Source of the DNA: Nocardia wallacei
GTDB taxonomy: Bacteria > Actinomycetota > Actinomycetes > Mycobacteriales > Mycobacteriaceae
Reading direction: 5' to 3'
Assembly: GCF_029869545.1 (NCBI RefSeq)
Contig: NZ_JARWQD010000107.1
Coordinates: 1 to 34,803 of the forward strand
Length of the DNA: 34,803 nucleotides
Under the pieces are notes generated by a model. The model saw nothing but the letters and a program-made list of their open reading frames with translations, made no database searches and was not told the DNA's origin. The position numbers and the translations under genes are program-made. Each line of letters opens with the position of its first letter. The first letter of the stretch is position 1. Of the stretch, positions 7,836-15,383 are shown piece by piece.

Positions 7836-8681
7836 ATGACTGGTGTCGAGCAGGCGCGGGTAGTTCTGGGCAACCGATTGCGCGAGTTCCGCAAGGCCGC
7901 TCGTTTGACAGGTGCGGAATTGGCGAAACGTGCCGGATGGGTCCCGTCGAAGGTCTCCAAGATCGAACATGGTCAGCAGACACCCACCGTGGAGGACCTC
8001 ACCGTGTGGTGTGCGATCACGGATTCCGCACTTGCGCTACCCGACCTGCTCGCCACTCTCACCAACTTGGAATCCATGTGGGCGGAATGGAAGCGGGTTG
8101 CCGCATCCGGTCACGCTCAGCGGCAACGTCGCAGCATAGAGCTGGAGGCCTCGACTCAGGTCATTCGCAACTGGTCTCAGTTGATCGTTCCGGGCCTGTT
8201 GCAGACCGAGGACTATGCACGTTCGGTGCTGTCGACGTGCATCGACTTCCTCGGCACTGCGGACGATATCGACGAGGCGGTCGCTGCGCGGATGGCGCGG
8301 CAGGATGTCTTGCGCTCCGGTACCCGCCAGATCATCGTTCTGCTCGCTGAACAGGTTCTATACACAACGGTCGGGGGTGAACACGCGATGATCGGCCAGC
8401 TGGAATATCTGAACGAGGTCATCGGTCTACCCCGTCTCGTACTCGGGGTCGTGCCGCGTGATTTCGAATTCATATACACAACAACTAGTTTCGCGATGTT
8501 CGACCGTCGGCTGGCGATGGTGGAGACCATCAGTGCCGAGCTGAGTATTACCAGCCCGACAGAGCTGTCCTACTACGAAAAGGTCTGGACCAAGCTGCAT
8601 CAGCAGGCTCGCTACGGCGACTCCGCGCGTGCAATGGTCACCGCTGCGCTCGAATGCCGGAGCGGAAGGAGTCATCACTAG
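7836..8681 (+). CDS. XRE family regulator with DUF5753 (WhiJ-like)
   Basis: A 281-residue protein. Residues 10-66 form a Cro/CI-type helix-turn-helix (LTGAELAKRAGWVPSKVSKIE with GQQTP following). From about residue 95 the protein is a DUF5753 domain, recognised by IRNWSQLIVPGLLQTEDYAR and by the E-F-x-Y pattern near residues 210-215. This architecture is that of streptomycete WhiJ and its many paralogues, which usually pair with small DUF397 proteins. No DUF397 gene is present here; the partners are DUF6879 and the 105-residue protein. The ATG is directly after the upstream stop (TAGATG). It probably regulates this cassette. Confidence 0.92.
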   Translation: MTGVEQARVVLGNRLREFRKAARLTGAELAKRAGWVPSKVSKIEHGQQTPTVEDLTVWCAITDSALALPDLLATLTNLESMWAEWKRVAASGHAQRQRRSIELEASTQVIRNWSQLIVPGLLQTEDYARSVLSTCIDFLGTADDIDEAVAARMARQDVLRSGTRQIIVLLAEQVLYTTVGGEHAMIGQLEYLNEVIGLPRLVLGVVPRDFEFIYTTTSFAMFDRRLAMVETISAELSITSPTELSYYEKVWTKLHQQARYGDSARAMVTAALECRSGRSHH

Positions 8682-8691
8682 GCTGCTGGGC

Positions 8692-9357
8692 ATGGCGTCG
8701 GATGGGTCGTCACAAGTGTGGTACGCCGCCTATGGCTCCAACCTGTTCGAGCGGCGGTTCGACTATTACCGTGCGGGCGGGAATCCGCCGGGGACGTCAC
8801 GGACCTACCCCGGCTTTCGTGATTCGACCCCACCGCGTGCGAGTCGGCCGCTGACGCTACCCGGCACCATCTACTTCTCGTGGGAGAGCCCCGTGTGGAC
8901 GGGTGGGATTGCGTTCTATGCGCAGCGGCCTGCCGGTGGGTGGCCTGCCGGTGCTGCCGCGCGCGGGTATCTGCTGACCGTTGAGCAGTTCGATGACCTT
9001 CTGGCACAAGAGATGTACCGAGTTCCCGGTGCGACGGCAGATCTGGAACTGGATGAAGTGGTGCGGAACGGCAAGGTTCGGTTGGGGGAGGGACGCTACG
9101 AAACCTTGCTCCACGTTGCTGATTTGGACGGCGTTCCGGTTCTGACCTTCACCTCACCGTGGGAGCCCGGAACGGTGGAGCTGAACAAACCGACGCCGCG
9201 ATACCTCGGCATGCTGGCGGCGGGGCTTCGGGAATCGCACGGGTGGACGTCGGCGCGAATCCTGTCGTATCTAGCAGAATTACCTGGGGTGCAGGGTTTT
9301 TGGAGTATCGACAAACTCACCGACGTGGTGAGCGGTAGTGCATCGCGTGGGGCGTAA
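8692..9357 (+). CDS. Gamma-glutamylcyclotransferase-like fold protein
   Basis: A 221-residue protein whose N-terminal WYAAYGSNL is the phosphate-loop signature of the gamma-glutamylcyclotransferase/AIG2-like superfamily. The rest, including GYLLTVEQFDDLLAQE and a C-terminal YLGMLAAGLRESHGW, fits larger actinobacterial members often labelled histone deacetylase in error. ATG 8692 is chosen, but no good ribosome site precedes it. The GGAAGGAG at about 8664-8671 is too far away, and GTG 8716 or a start inside the upstream gene is possible. It follows the XRE gene by 10 bases and probably belongs to its operon. The substrate is unknown. Confidence 0.7.
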   Translation: MASDGSSQVWYAAYGSNLFERRFDYYRAGGNPPGTSRTYPGFRDSTPPRASRPLTLPGTIYFSWESPVWTGGIAFYAQRPAGGWPAGAAARGYLLTVEQFDDLLAQEMYRVPGATADLELDEVVRNGKVRLGEGRYETLLHVADLDGVPVLTFTSPWEPGTVELNKPTPRYLGMLAAGLRESHGWTSARILSYLAELPGVQGFWSIDKLTDVVSGSASRGA

Positions 9358-9386
9358 CCCGGTGCGGTACCCCCCCCCCGAGGGGC

Positions 9387-10310
9387 TCAGCTCACCTCGA
9401 GGACGATCTTGCCGCGCGCCCGGCCCTTCTTGCTGAGTTCCAGTGCCGCGGCCGCCTGGGACAGTGGCAGCGCCGTGTCGAGGGGGACGGTGAGCTTTCC
9501 GGCCTCGGCCAGGTCGGCGAGTGCGGTGAGGTCGGCGGCGGAGGGGCGGACCCAGACGAGGTGGCCGCCCTTGTCCCGGACCGTGCCGTCGGCGATCGAG
9601 GCGATTCGTGCGCGGTCACGCAGGAGTTCCTGCGATGCATCGATCACCCCGCTCCCGGCGAAATCGACTGCGGCGTCGATACCTTCGGGGGCGAGCGCGC
9701 GCACTCGGTCCGCCAGGCCGTCGCCGTAGGTGACCGGTTCGGCGCCTAGAGACCGCAGGAAGTCGTGGTTGCGCTCGCTGGCGGTGCCGATCACGCGGGC
9801 GCCGCGCGCGACGGCGATCTGCACGCCCAGCGACCCGACGCCACCGGCCGCGGCATGCACCAGCACCGTCTCGCCGGAGGACAGCCCGACCCGCTCGAAG
9901 GACTGGTGGGCCGTGAGACCGGCGAGCGGCAGCCCCGCCGCCTGCTGCCAGCTCAGTGCGGCCGGTTTGCGGGCCAGCGTGCGCACCGGCGCGGCCACCA
10001 GCTCGGCGTAGGTGCCGTGCTGCACCTCGTCGCGCCGGACGTACCCCATCACCTCGTCGCCGACCCGGTACTCGGGCACGTCCTCGCCCAGCTGCTCGAC
10101 GACGCCCGCCACATCCCAGCCGGGAATCAGCGGGAAATGGGCGTACATCATGGGATCCAGGTACCCGGCCAGCACCTTCCAGTCCACCGGGTTCACACCG
10201 GCGGCTTTCACTCGGATCAGCACCTGGTCCGGACCGACCTTGGGGGTCGGCCGCTCACCGAACTCCAGGACATCGGGATCGCCGTAGCTGTCGGCGAGGA
10301 TCGCTTTCAT
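9387..10310 (-). CDS. NADP-dependent quinone-oxidoreductase-like protein (MDR superfamily)
   Basis: A 307-residue zinc-independent medium-chain dehydrogenase/reductase. The N-terminal GroES-like part (VLIRVKAAGVNPVDWK, PLIPGWDVAGVV) is followed by a Rossmann domain with the nucleotide-binding segment HAAAGGVGSLGVQIA around residues 153-167. The catalytic and structural zinc cysteines of alcohol dehydrogenases are absent, which places it with quinone reductase/crotonyl-CoA-like members. It converges with the cassette to its left and diverges from the TmrB-like gene. Likely NADPH-dependent reduction of quinones or enones; the true substrate is open. Confidence 0.9.
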   Translation of the reverse strand: MKAILADSYGDPDVLEFGERPTPKVGPDQVLIRVKAAGVNPVDWKVLAGYLDPMMYAHFPLIPGWDVAGVVEQLGEDVPEYRVGDEVMGYVRRDEVQHGTYAELVAAPVRTLARKPAALSWQQAAGLPLAGLTAHQSFERVGLSSGETVLVHAAAGGVGSLGVQIAVARGARVIGTASERNHDFLRSLGAEPVTYGDGLADRVRALAPEGIDAAVDFAGSGVIDASQELLRDRARIASIADGTVRDKGGHLVWVRPSAADLTALADLAEAGKLTVPLDTALPLSQAAAALELSKKGRARGKIVLEVS

Positions 10311-10387
10311 AAGTCCGCCTAACGCCGCATTGTTGCTGGTAATTCCCTATGCCATCGTACGAGGCGCCCCGGGGCCGCGGACGTGGC

Positions 10388-10393
10388 TATCGT
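10388..10393 (+). promoter_or_regulatory. Leaderless-type -10 (TATCGT) for tmrB-like gene
   Basis: TATCGT ends seven bases before ATG 10401. This fits the TANNNT hexamer placed 6-7 bases from a start codon that marks leaderless transcripts in actinobacteria. It supports ATG 10401 over the upstream GTG 10383. No -35 is evident. Confidence 0.55.
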
Positions 10394-10400
10394 GGGCGGC

Positions 10401-10997
10401 ATGCTGTTGTGGATCAACGGGCCGTTCGGCGGCGGGAAGACCCAGACGGCGTTCGAGCTGCATCGGAGGCTGCCGGGCAGCGTGGTGTGTGATCCGGAGA
10501 ACGTCGGGTACGGGCTGCACCGGACGATGCCGCCGTCGATGCGCGGCGACTTTCAGGACATTCCGGCGTGGCGCCAGGGCGTGTACGAGGTCCTGGACCG
10601 GGTCCTGCGCGCCCACGATGGCGTCGTGATCGCGCCGATGACCGTCGTGGAACCCGAGTACTTCGCCGAGACGGTCGGCCGGTTGCGCGAAAAAGACCAT
10701 GACGTAAGGCATTTCGCGCTCCTCGCCGAGCGGGACACCGTGGTCCGCCGGTTGCGGCGGCGGGAGCTGTTCGGGCTGCGCCCCGAGGAATTCGCCCTCG
10801 GCAAGCTCGATCGCTGCCTCGACCGGCTGCGCGGACCCGATTTCACCGAGCACCTGTGGACCGACGACGCCGATATCCCCACCGTCGCCGAACGCATCGC
10901 GGCGAGCGCCGGACTCGAACTCGCACCGAATACCCGTGGCGCGCTGCGCGGCCGGTTGTCCCGAGCGCTGGTGGCTGTCAAGCACATTCGCCTCTGA
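10401..10997 (+). CDS. tmrB: TmrB-like P-loop NTPase
   Basis: A 198-residue protein that resembles Bacillus subtilis TmrB (tunicamycin resistance) along its whole length: MLLWINGPFGGGKTQTAFEL at the N-terminus, with Walker A GPFGGGKT, then PMTVVEPEYF in the middle and an N-T-R-G-x-L-R ... VKHIRL C-terminus. The length is also close to TmrB. TmrB is reported to bind ATP and tunicamycin at the membrane. Many actinobacterial homologues are uncharacterised kinase-like proteins, so resistance is inferred. The downstream methyltransferase has its own leaderless-type start, so the two may not be co-translated. Confidence 0.8.
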   Translation: MLLWINGPFGGGKTQTAFELHRRLPGSVVCDPENVGYGLHRTMPPSMRGDFQDIPAWRQGVYEVLDRVLRAHDGVVIAPMTVVEPEYFAETVGRLREKDHDVRHFALLAERDTVVRRLRRRELFGLRPEEFALGKLDRCLDRLRGPDFTEHLWTDDADIPTVAERIAASAGLELAPNTRGALRGRLSRALVAVKHIRL

Positions 10998-11043
10998 TGC
11001 CGGGGCCGCTGAAAATCGGTGGCACCGATCCGGTCGTACTCGC

Positions 11044-11049
11044 TAGCGT
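11044..11049 (+). promoter_or_regulatory. Leaderless-type -10 (TAGCGT) for methyltransferase gene
   Basis: TAGCGT is followed by seven bases and then ATG 11057. The spacing decides the start: it favours 11057 over ATG 10997, which overlaps the upstream stop. Confidence 0.6.
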
Positions 11050-11056
11050 CGCCGCC

Positions 11057-11932
11057 ATGGCCTACGAACAGCCGCTCGCTTATGCGCTGGGACTGGAAGG
11101 CGTTGCGCTGCTTCGCGCCTTCGGCGGGGAGCACGGGCACGAATTCACGCAGGAGCGGATCGCCGAGATCCGCCGATTGCTCGACGACGCTGCGCTCGCT
11201 CACGGCGCCGATGTCGACCACGTGGACACCGTCGAAGGCTACGGAATCTGGGCCGAGACCTACGACGGACCCAATCCGGCCTTCGGATTCGACGAGCCGA
11301 TGGTGCGCGAGATCGCGGGGAGTCTGCCGCCGGGTACGGCGCTGGACGCGGCCTGCGGTACCGGCCGGGTCGCGGCCGTGCTCGCCGAGTGCGGTCATCG
11401 CGTCATCGGCGTGGACAGCTCGCCCGATATGCTCGACTACGCGCGAAAGCGTGTGGAGGACGCGGACTTTCGGCTCGGCGACCTGGATCGCCTGCCGATC
11501 GACGACGGCGCCGTGGACGTGGTGACCTGCGCGCTCGCGTTGTCACACGTCCCCGATCTGGGCCCGGTGCTGCGCGAGTTCGCCCGCGTGCTCCGGCCCG
11601 GCGGGCACGTGCTGATCACCGACATGCATCCCGAGCAGATCGCCCGCACCCATGTCCCGACGGTGCGGCGCCCGGACGGCTCGGCCGCCCGGGTCCGCGT
11701 CCACCAGCACCGGACCGGGGACTACCTGCGCGCCGCGCTGGCCGCCGGGCTGGAGGTGCGCCGCTGCGAGGAACCATCGATGCCGTCACCGGCCGACCCG
11801 TCCGAGCCCGCCGCCGACCCCGGCCCGTGGGAGGCATGGCCCTGGTCACTGGCCGGGCTGGTTCCCGCCGCCGCCCACGCCGCGAACACCGGCGTCCCCG
11901 CCGTCCTCCTCTGGCACTTCCAGCGCCCGTAG
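11057..11932 (+). CDS. Class I SAM-dependent methyltransferase
   Basis: A 291-residue protein. After a helical N-terminal region (MAYEQPLAYALGLEGVALL) comes a Methyltransf_11-type Rossmann domain. SAM motif I is LDAACGTGRVAAVLAECG at about residues 95-112, the acidic residue following is in VIGVDSSPDML, and the post-motifs are DVVTCALALSHVPDL and VLRPGGHVLITD. The substrate is unknown. The shared N-terminal extension marks an actinobacterial subgroup. The start at 11057 is preferred on the leaderless promoter; ATG 10997 would add 20 residues. It converges with a small charged gene. Confidence 0.88.
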   Translation: MAYEQPLAYALGLEGVALLRAFGGEHGHEFTQERIAEIRRLLDDAALAHGADVDHVDTVEGYGIWAETYDGPNPAFGFDEPMVREIAGSLPPGTALDAACGTGRVAAVLAECGHRVIGVDSSPDMLDYARKRVEDADFRLGDLDRLPIDDGAVDVVTCALALSHVPDLGPVLREFARVLRPGGHVLITDMHPEQIARTHVPTVRRPDGSAARVRVHQHRTGDYLRAALAAGLEVRRCEEPSMPSPADPSEPAADPGPWEAWPWSLAGLVPAAAHAANTGVPAVLLWHFQRP

Positions 11933-11959
11933 CCACGATTTCCGGGCGGGAAGAGTCGG

Positions 11960-12241
11960 TCAGAGGGGGTGTTCGCCGAGTTCGGTGTTGGCCGTGCGGA
12001 CGGCGTCGGCGCCTGCGGCCTTGGCGTCGCGGCGGTCCCGGTGCGGGGTCGCCTCGCGCTCGCGGTCGACCCGGCCCTGCATGCGCTCGGTGTAGGGGGA
12101 GGTTTCCGGGCCGGTGCCCGAGGCCGCTCGGGCCTTCTCCCGCGCGGCGTCACGGTCCCGGCGGTCCTGCCGGCGGGCCGCGGCCTGCTGGCCACCCTGC
12201 TTGCGGCGGGCATCCTGCGACATGTGCTCTTGCTCGTGCAT
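11960..12241 (-). CDS. Highly charged hypothetical protein (93 aa)
   Basis: A 93-residue protein starting at ATG 12241, preceded by GGAGG six bases upstream. It is extremely rich in Arg, Asp, Glu, Ala and Gln (SQDARRKQGGQQAAARRQDR and similar), with no hydrophobic segment, and is probably disordered or a long helix. I do not recognise a characterised family; proteins of this kind are common in Nocardia and relatives. It could be a nucleic-acid- or stress-associated protein, but nothing in the sequence proves that. Confidence 0.65.
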   Translation of the reverse strand: MHEQEHMSQDARRKQGGQQAAARRQDRRDRDAAREKARAASGTGPETSPYTERMQGRVDREREATPHRDRRDAKAAGADAVRTANTELGEHPL

Positions 12242-12270
12242 CGGTCACCTCCGGTCGCGTAGGGACCGCT

Positions 12271-13200
12271 TCAGTATGCGCCGGATCCGCTGATCAGCGG
12301 TCGGTGCGGCGGAATTACCGCCGCGGCCTGCGGGATCGTCGCGCAGGCGGTGTGCAGGGCGGCCCGGGCGGCCGCGATGGCCGGATGTGTGCCGGTGCCG
12401 CGGCGATAGGCCAGCCGGGTGCGGCGGCGCGTCGGCAGCGCGGTGAGCGTGACGCCGCCGGGCGATTCCAGCGCCCCCAGTTCCGGCACGAATGCGACTC
12501 CCTGCCCGGCGGCCACCAGCGCGAGCACAGTGCCGAAGTCGTCGGCCTGATGGCGGATGTGCGGAGTGAAACCCGCAGCCTCGCAGGCACGTACGGTCAT
12601 CAGGTGGCACAGGGTTCCCGGTGTGCTGGCTATCCACAGCGAATCCCGATGTGCCGCAAGCGGTTCGGAGGACAGCGAGGCCAAATAGACCGTCTCCTCC
12701 AGGAAAGGTTCGGTGTCCAAGCCGGTTTCGGGAGCGGCGGGCACATAGTCGTACTCCTGCACCAGCGCGACATCCAGCGACTCCGCTCGCAGCGCCGCCG
12801 GTGCGTTCGCCGGGTCCAATTCGGAGACGAGCAGTTCCAAACGCGGATGGTCGCGGCTCAGCGCCACGAGCGCCGGTGACAGCAGCGTGCGCACCGCCGT
12901 CGGGAATGCCCCGATGCGCAGGATTCCGGTGAGTTCCGTTCGGGCCGTGGCGAGTTCGGCGGAGGCCTGCTCCAGCACCGCGAGAATCGTTTCCGAATGT
13001 TCGACCAAGCGCAGCGCGGCGGGCGTCAGGGCGACGCTGCGGCCGGTCCGCTCCAGCAGCGGCACCCCGGCCTCGCGTTCGAGCGCCGCCAGCTGCTGTG
13101 AGACCGCCGACGGGGTGTAGGCGAGGGCCTGTGCGACGGCCGCGATCGTGCCGCGCTGGGACAGTTCGCGCAGCAGGCGCAGCCGCCGGACCTCGAGCAT
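12271..13200 (-). CDS. LysR family transcriptional regulator
   Basis: A 309-residue LysR-type regulator. The N-terminal winged helix-turn-helix covers residues 1-60 (SQRGTIAAVAQALAYTPSAVSQQL). A substrate-binding domain follows (LTGILRIGAFPTAVRTLLSPAL, then VALVAAGQGVAFVPELGAL). It is divergent from a DapA-like gene across 70 bases, the classic arrangement for a LysR regulator and its target. A TAAGAT -10 lies six bases before its ATG, so its mRNA is probably leaderless. The effector is unknown; an amino-acid-pathway intermediate would fit the neighbour. Confidence 0.93.
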   Translation of the reverse strand: MLEVRRLRLLRELSQRGTIAAVAQALAYTPSAVSQQLAALEREAGVPLLERTGRSVALTPAALRLVEHSETILAVLEQASAELATARTELTGILRIGAFPTAVRTLLSPALVALSRDHPRLELLVSELDPANAPAALRAESLDVALVQEYDYVPAAPETGLDTEPFLEETVYLASLSSEPLAAHRDSLWIASTPGTLCHLMTVRACEAAGFTPHIRHQADDFGTVLALVAAGQGVAFVPELGALESPGGVTLTALPTRRRTRLAYRRGTGTHPAIAAARAALHTACATIPQAAAVIPPHRPLISGSGAY

Positions 13201-13206
13201 CAGCTC

Positions 13207-13212
13207 ATCTTA
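13207..13212 (-). promoter_or_regulatory. Leaderless-type -10 (TAAGAT) for lysR gene
   Basis: On the minus strand TAAGAT is followed by six bases (GAGCTG) and then the ATG at 13200. It is the expected layout for a leaderless transcript. Confidence 0.55.
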
Positions 13213-13244
13213 CGCTCGGCGGCAGTAACCTGAAATAGACGTGA

Positions 13245-13254
13245 ATCCTAGGAT
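13245..13254. promoter_or_regulatory. Palindrome ATCCTAGGAT in lysR/dapA-like intergenic region
   Basis: A perfect 10-bp palindrome lies 16 bases upstream of the DapA-like ATG and contains a TAGGAT that could be its -10. It could be part of the LysR binding site. LysR sites usually follow T-N11-A symmetry and are longer, so this is only a candidate. Confidence 0.4.
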
Positions 13255-13270
13255 CGTCCACGCTGGAGGC

Positions 13271-14161
13271 ATGACGCTTTCCGGCCTGTTCGTCCCGCTG
13301 ATCACGCCGTTCACCGCGACCGGTGAGCTGGCGACCGAGGCCCTGGAACGACTCGCGCACGAGGTGCTCGACGCGGGCGCCGCCGGGCTGGTCGCACTGG
13401 GGACGACCGGGGAGCCCGCGACCCTCACCGAGGAGGAACGCCGTCGCGTCGTCGACGTGTGCGCGACCGTCGCCCGGGAGCGGCACGTGCCGCTGGTGGC
13501 CGGGACCGGATCGAATTGCACCGCCGCCTCGGTGCATGCGTTCGACGCCTGGGACGGGCGCGTCACCGCCGCCCTGGTGGTGGTCCCGTACTACACGCGG
13601 CCGTCCGAGGAGGGCGTGGTCGAGCACTTCCGGCGGCTCGGCGCCGCCAGCCCGGTGCCGCTGCTGATCTACAACATTCCCTATCGCACCGGCCGCCCGC
13701 TCGGCGTCGAAACCCTGTGCCGCCTGGCCGAATTGCCCGGAGTCATCGGATTCAAGCATGCGGTCGGCGGCATCGACGCCGCCACCGTCGGATTCATGAG
13801 CAGATGCCCCGACGACGTCAGTGTGCTCGGCGGCGATGATCTCTACGCCGCGCCGCTGCTGGCGATGGGGGCCTCGGGGGCGATTCTGGCCAGCGCCAAT
13901 GTGGTCCCGGCCGCCTATGCCGAGATGACCGCCGCCTGGCGGCACGGCCCGATGGATCGGGCCCGGTGGCTGGGCAATCTGCTGGCGTCGGTATCGGAGG
14001 CGTTGTTCGCCGAGCCGAATCCCGTTGTCATGAAGGGTGTTCTGGCCGCACAGGGCCGCATTCCGAGCCCGGCGGTCCGGTTACCGCTGCTGCCCGCCAC
14101 GGATGCCGCGGTCGATGCCGCGCTCGCCGCGTTGGATCGCAGCTGTGCGGCGACCATCTGA
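13271..14161 (+). CDS. Dihydrodipicolinate synthase family protein (DapA-like)
   Basis: A 296-residue (beta/alpha)8-barrel aldolase of the DapA family. The active-site set is intact: T45-T46 in GTTGE, Y108 in VVPYYTRPS, Y134 and R139 in YNIPYRTG, and the Schiff-base lysine K162 in GFKHAVGG. Each is one residue later than in the E. coli enzyme. The presence of R139 supports true pyruvate/aspartate-semialdehyde condensation, but paralogues acting on other keto acids share these residues. It is not in a lysine operon and is divergent from a LysR regulator, so it may be a second, specialised copy. I chose ATG 13271; GTG 13241 is an alternative. Confidence 0.9.
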   Translation: MTLSGLFVPLITPFTATGELATEALERLAHEVLDAGAAGLVALGTTGEPATLTEEERRRVVDVCATVARERHVPLVAGTGSNCTAASVHAFDAWDGRVTAALVVVPYYTRPSEEGVVEHFRRLGAASPVPLLIYNIPYRTGRPLGVETLCRLAELPGVIGFKHAVGGIDAATVGFMSRCPDDVSVLGGDDLYAAPLLAMGASGAILASANVVPAAYAEMTAAWRHGPMDRARWLGNLLASVSEALFAEPNPVVMKGVLAAQGRIPSPAVRLPLLPATDAAVDAALAALDRSCAATI

Positions 14162-14184
14162 TAGGCCGCCTGGTGAAGAGGAGA

Positions 14185-14379
14185 TCAGCGATCGCTGCCG
14201 GATTCCCCATCTCGGTGCTTATGGTCGATGCGCCAGAGAAATTCGGGATCGTCGTCCGGGCCGATGACCCTTCGCTGCGTGGGACCGGCACCGAGTCGAT
14301 GCGAACGCTCCGGCCCGAACGCCTTCCAGCACAGCACCGCGACGGCTACGACCGCGATGAGTGCCAACAGGTACGTCAC
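14185..14379 (-). CDS. Small membrane protein, unknown function (64 aa)
   Basis: A 64-residue protein with one N-terminal membrane helix (YLLALIAVVAVAVLCW) followed by a hydrophilic tail containing a GPDDDPEFLWRID segment. I chose GTG 14379 because AGGAGG (complement of 14388-14393) lies eight bases upstream; GTG 14388 would abut that site. It lies between the convergent DapA-like gene and bldC. Similar short proteins with a conserved D-D-D-P-x-F-L-W motif appear in Nocardia, but no function is known to me. Confidence 0.7.
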   Translation of the reverse strand: MTYLLALIAVVAVAVLCWKAFGPERSHRLGAGPTQRRVIGPDDDPEFLWRIDHKHRDGESGSDR

Positions 14380-14450
14380 GTCACTCACCTCCTGTCATCG
14401 AGAGTAATCCGTGTCCGTACCTGCGGCACCGCACTCACGCGAAATAGGAG

Positions 14451-14684
14451 CTAGGAGTGGTTCGCCTCGGTGGTGAGGGACCTCAACAGCTGCATCACCT
14501 CGGACTCACGGAAACGACGGTGGCCGCCCGGGGTGCGCAGCGAGCCGAGTCGCCCGGCGTGCGCCCAGCGGGTGACGGTCTTCGGATCTACGTGGAACAG
14601 TGCCGCTACCTGGCCGGGGGTCAGGAGGCTCTCCTGGCCGTTGACGGAACCCAACGTGCGGCTCGCCGCGGTGATCGCAGTCAT
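14451..14684 (-). CDS. bldC: BldC-type MerR-like developmental regulator
   Basis: A 77-residue single-domain DNA-binding protein close to streptomycete BldC: LLTPGQVAALFHVDPKTVTR, then WAHAGRLGSLRTPGGHRRF and a short tail. It has the MerR-like winged helix but no coiled-coil or effector domain, as in BldC, which binds direct repeats cooperatively. I chose ATG 14684, with AAAGG seven bases upstream; the frame also allows a TTG two codons earlier. It is the only gene facing the 237-base gap before the DUF4229 gene. In non-sporulating actinomycetes its targets are less clear. Confidence 0.92.
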   Translation of the reverse strand: MTAITAASRTLGSVNGQESLLTPGQVAALFHVDPKTVTRWAHAGRLGSLRTPGGHRRFRESEVMQLLRSLTTEANHS

Positions 14685-14908
14685 TCGCAAACCTTTCCGT
14701 AATCGACAGTTCCCTCATCAGATAGCGACATCGTTGCACTGACACCCCCAGGTACTCGAACGATCTAACGTTGGTAAAGGGGAAGTAATAGACAAATCGG
14801 ATATGCGTACGGCTTGGCGGCGTGCCCGTGGCCACTATCCAGCGAATATGCCGCTATACCTCTCGATGCGGACGGCGGGCGGGGCGGCGCGGCGATCTCG
14901 CCGTCGCT

Positions 14909-14914
14909 TAGGCT
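14909..14914 (+). promoter_or_regulatory. Leaderless-type -10 (TAGGCT) for DUF4229 gene
   Basis: TAGGCT is followed by seven bases and GTG 14922. This spacing decides the start, because the frame is open upstream to 14814. The remaining 200 bases between here and bldC contain no gene that I can support. Confidence 0.6.
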
Positions 14915-14921
14915 GGTCGGC

Positions 14922-15260
14922 GTGAGTGATCCCTCCCGACCGGAACCCACCCCGGCCGATCGCGCACAGGGCTCGGCGGGCCGGCGGCTGGTGCGCAACC
15001 TGGCGCTGTACACCCTGGCCCGGCTGCTGCTGGTCGCGGTCATCGCGGCGGTCATCGTCGTGCTGGCGCGTTTGCTGGCGGTGGATATCCCGCTGATCGT
15101 GGCGCTGCTGTTCGCGTTGATCATCGCCATGCCGCTGTCGCTGGTGCTGTTCAAGCGGCTGCGCGCGCGGGTGAACCAGGACATAGCGGCCGTCGACGAG
15201 AAGCGCCGCACCGACAAGGCGCAGCTGCGGGCGCGAATGCGTGGCGACGACCCGCGGTGA
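14922..15260 (+). CDS. DUF4229 domain membrane protein
   Basis: A 112-residue protein starting at GTG 14922. A short Pro/Glu-rich N-terminus precedes two hydrophobic helices (LARLLLVAVIAAVIVVLARL and IVALLFALIIAMPLSLVLF), then a basic and acidic tail with FKRLRARVNQDIA. This is the layout of DUF4229, a small actinobacterial membrane family often encoded near menA. Its role is unknown. The gene is probably transcribed alone, since 153 bases with a separate promoter and control sites follow. Confidence 0.8.
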   Translation: MSDPSRPEPTPADRAQGSAGRRLVRNLALYTLARLLLVAVIAAVIVVLARLLAVDIPLIVALLFALIIAMPLSLVLFKRLRARVNQDIAAVDEKRRTDKAQLRARMRGDDPR

Positions 15261-15335
15261 ATGCGGCGGCCGCACCGGCAGTGTGGTGATCCTGCCGTGT
15301 GACGGCGGAGAGCGTTCTGTCACGCAGCTTCTCCA

Positions 15336-15353
15336 ACTTCGCTGGTAGCGAAC
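15336..15353. promoter_or_regulatory. Candidate ClgR box upstream of the Clp-N operon
   Basis: ACTTCGCTGGTAGCGAAC contains the perfect inverted repeat TTCGCT-GGT-AGCGAA (15338-15352). It agrees with the ClgR motif as I recall it from corynebacteria (CGC, five bases, GCG with A/T-rich flanks) at all but one position. ClgR activates clp protease genes in actinobacteria. The site lies 61 bases upstream of the HTH start and 26 bases upstream of its -35, a sensible activator position. Confidence 0.6.
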
Positions 15354-15367
15354 ACTCTTGGCCAGAT

Positions 15368-15383
15368 GTCAATTTTTGTTGAC
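15368..15383. promoter_or_regulatory. Operator copy 1, GTCAA-N6-TTGAC, over the -35
   Basis: GTCAATTTTTGTTGAC is an inverted repeat of GTCAA. Its right arm shares bases with the -35 hexamer TTGACG (15379-15384). The flanks (AT before, G after) are the same as in copy 2. A repressor bound here would block RNA polymerase. Confidence 0.7.

Noticed and set aside
14733..14740. A TTGCAC near bldC as another SARP site
   Set aside because: Only a single copy without an 11-bp-spaced partner.
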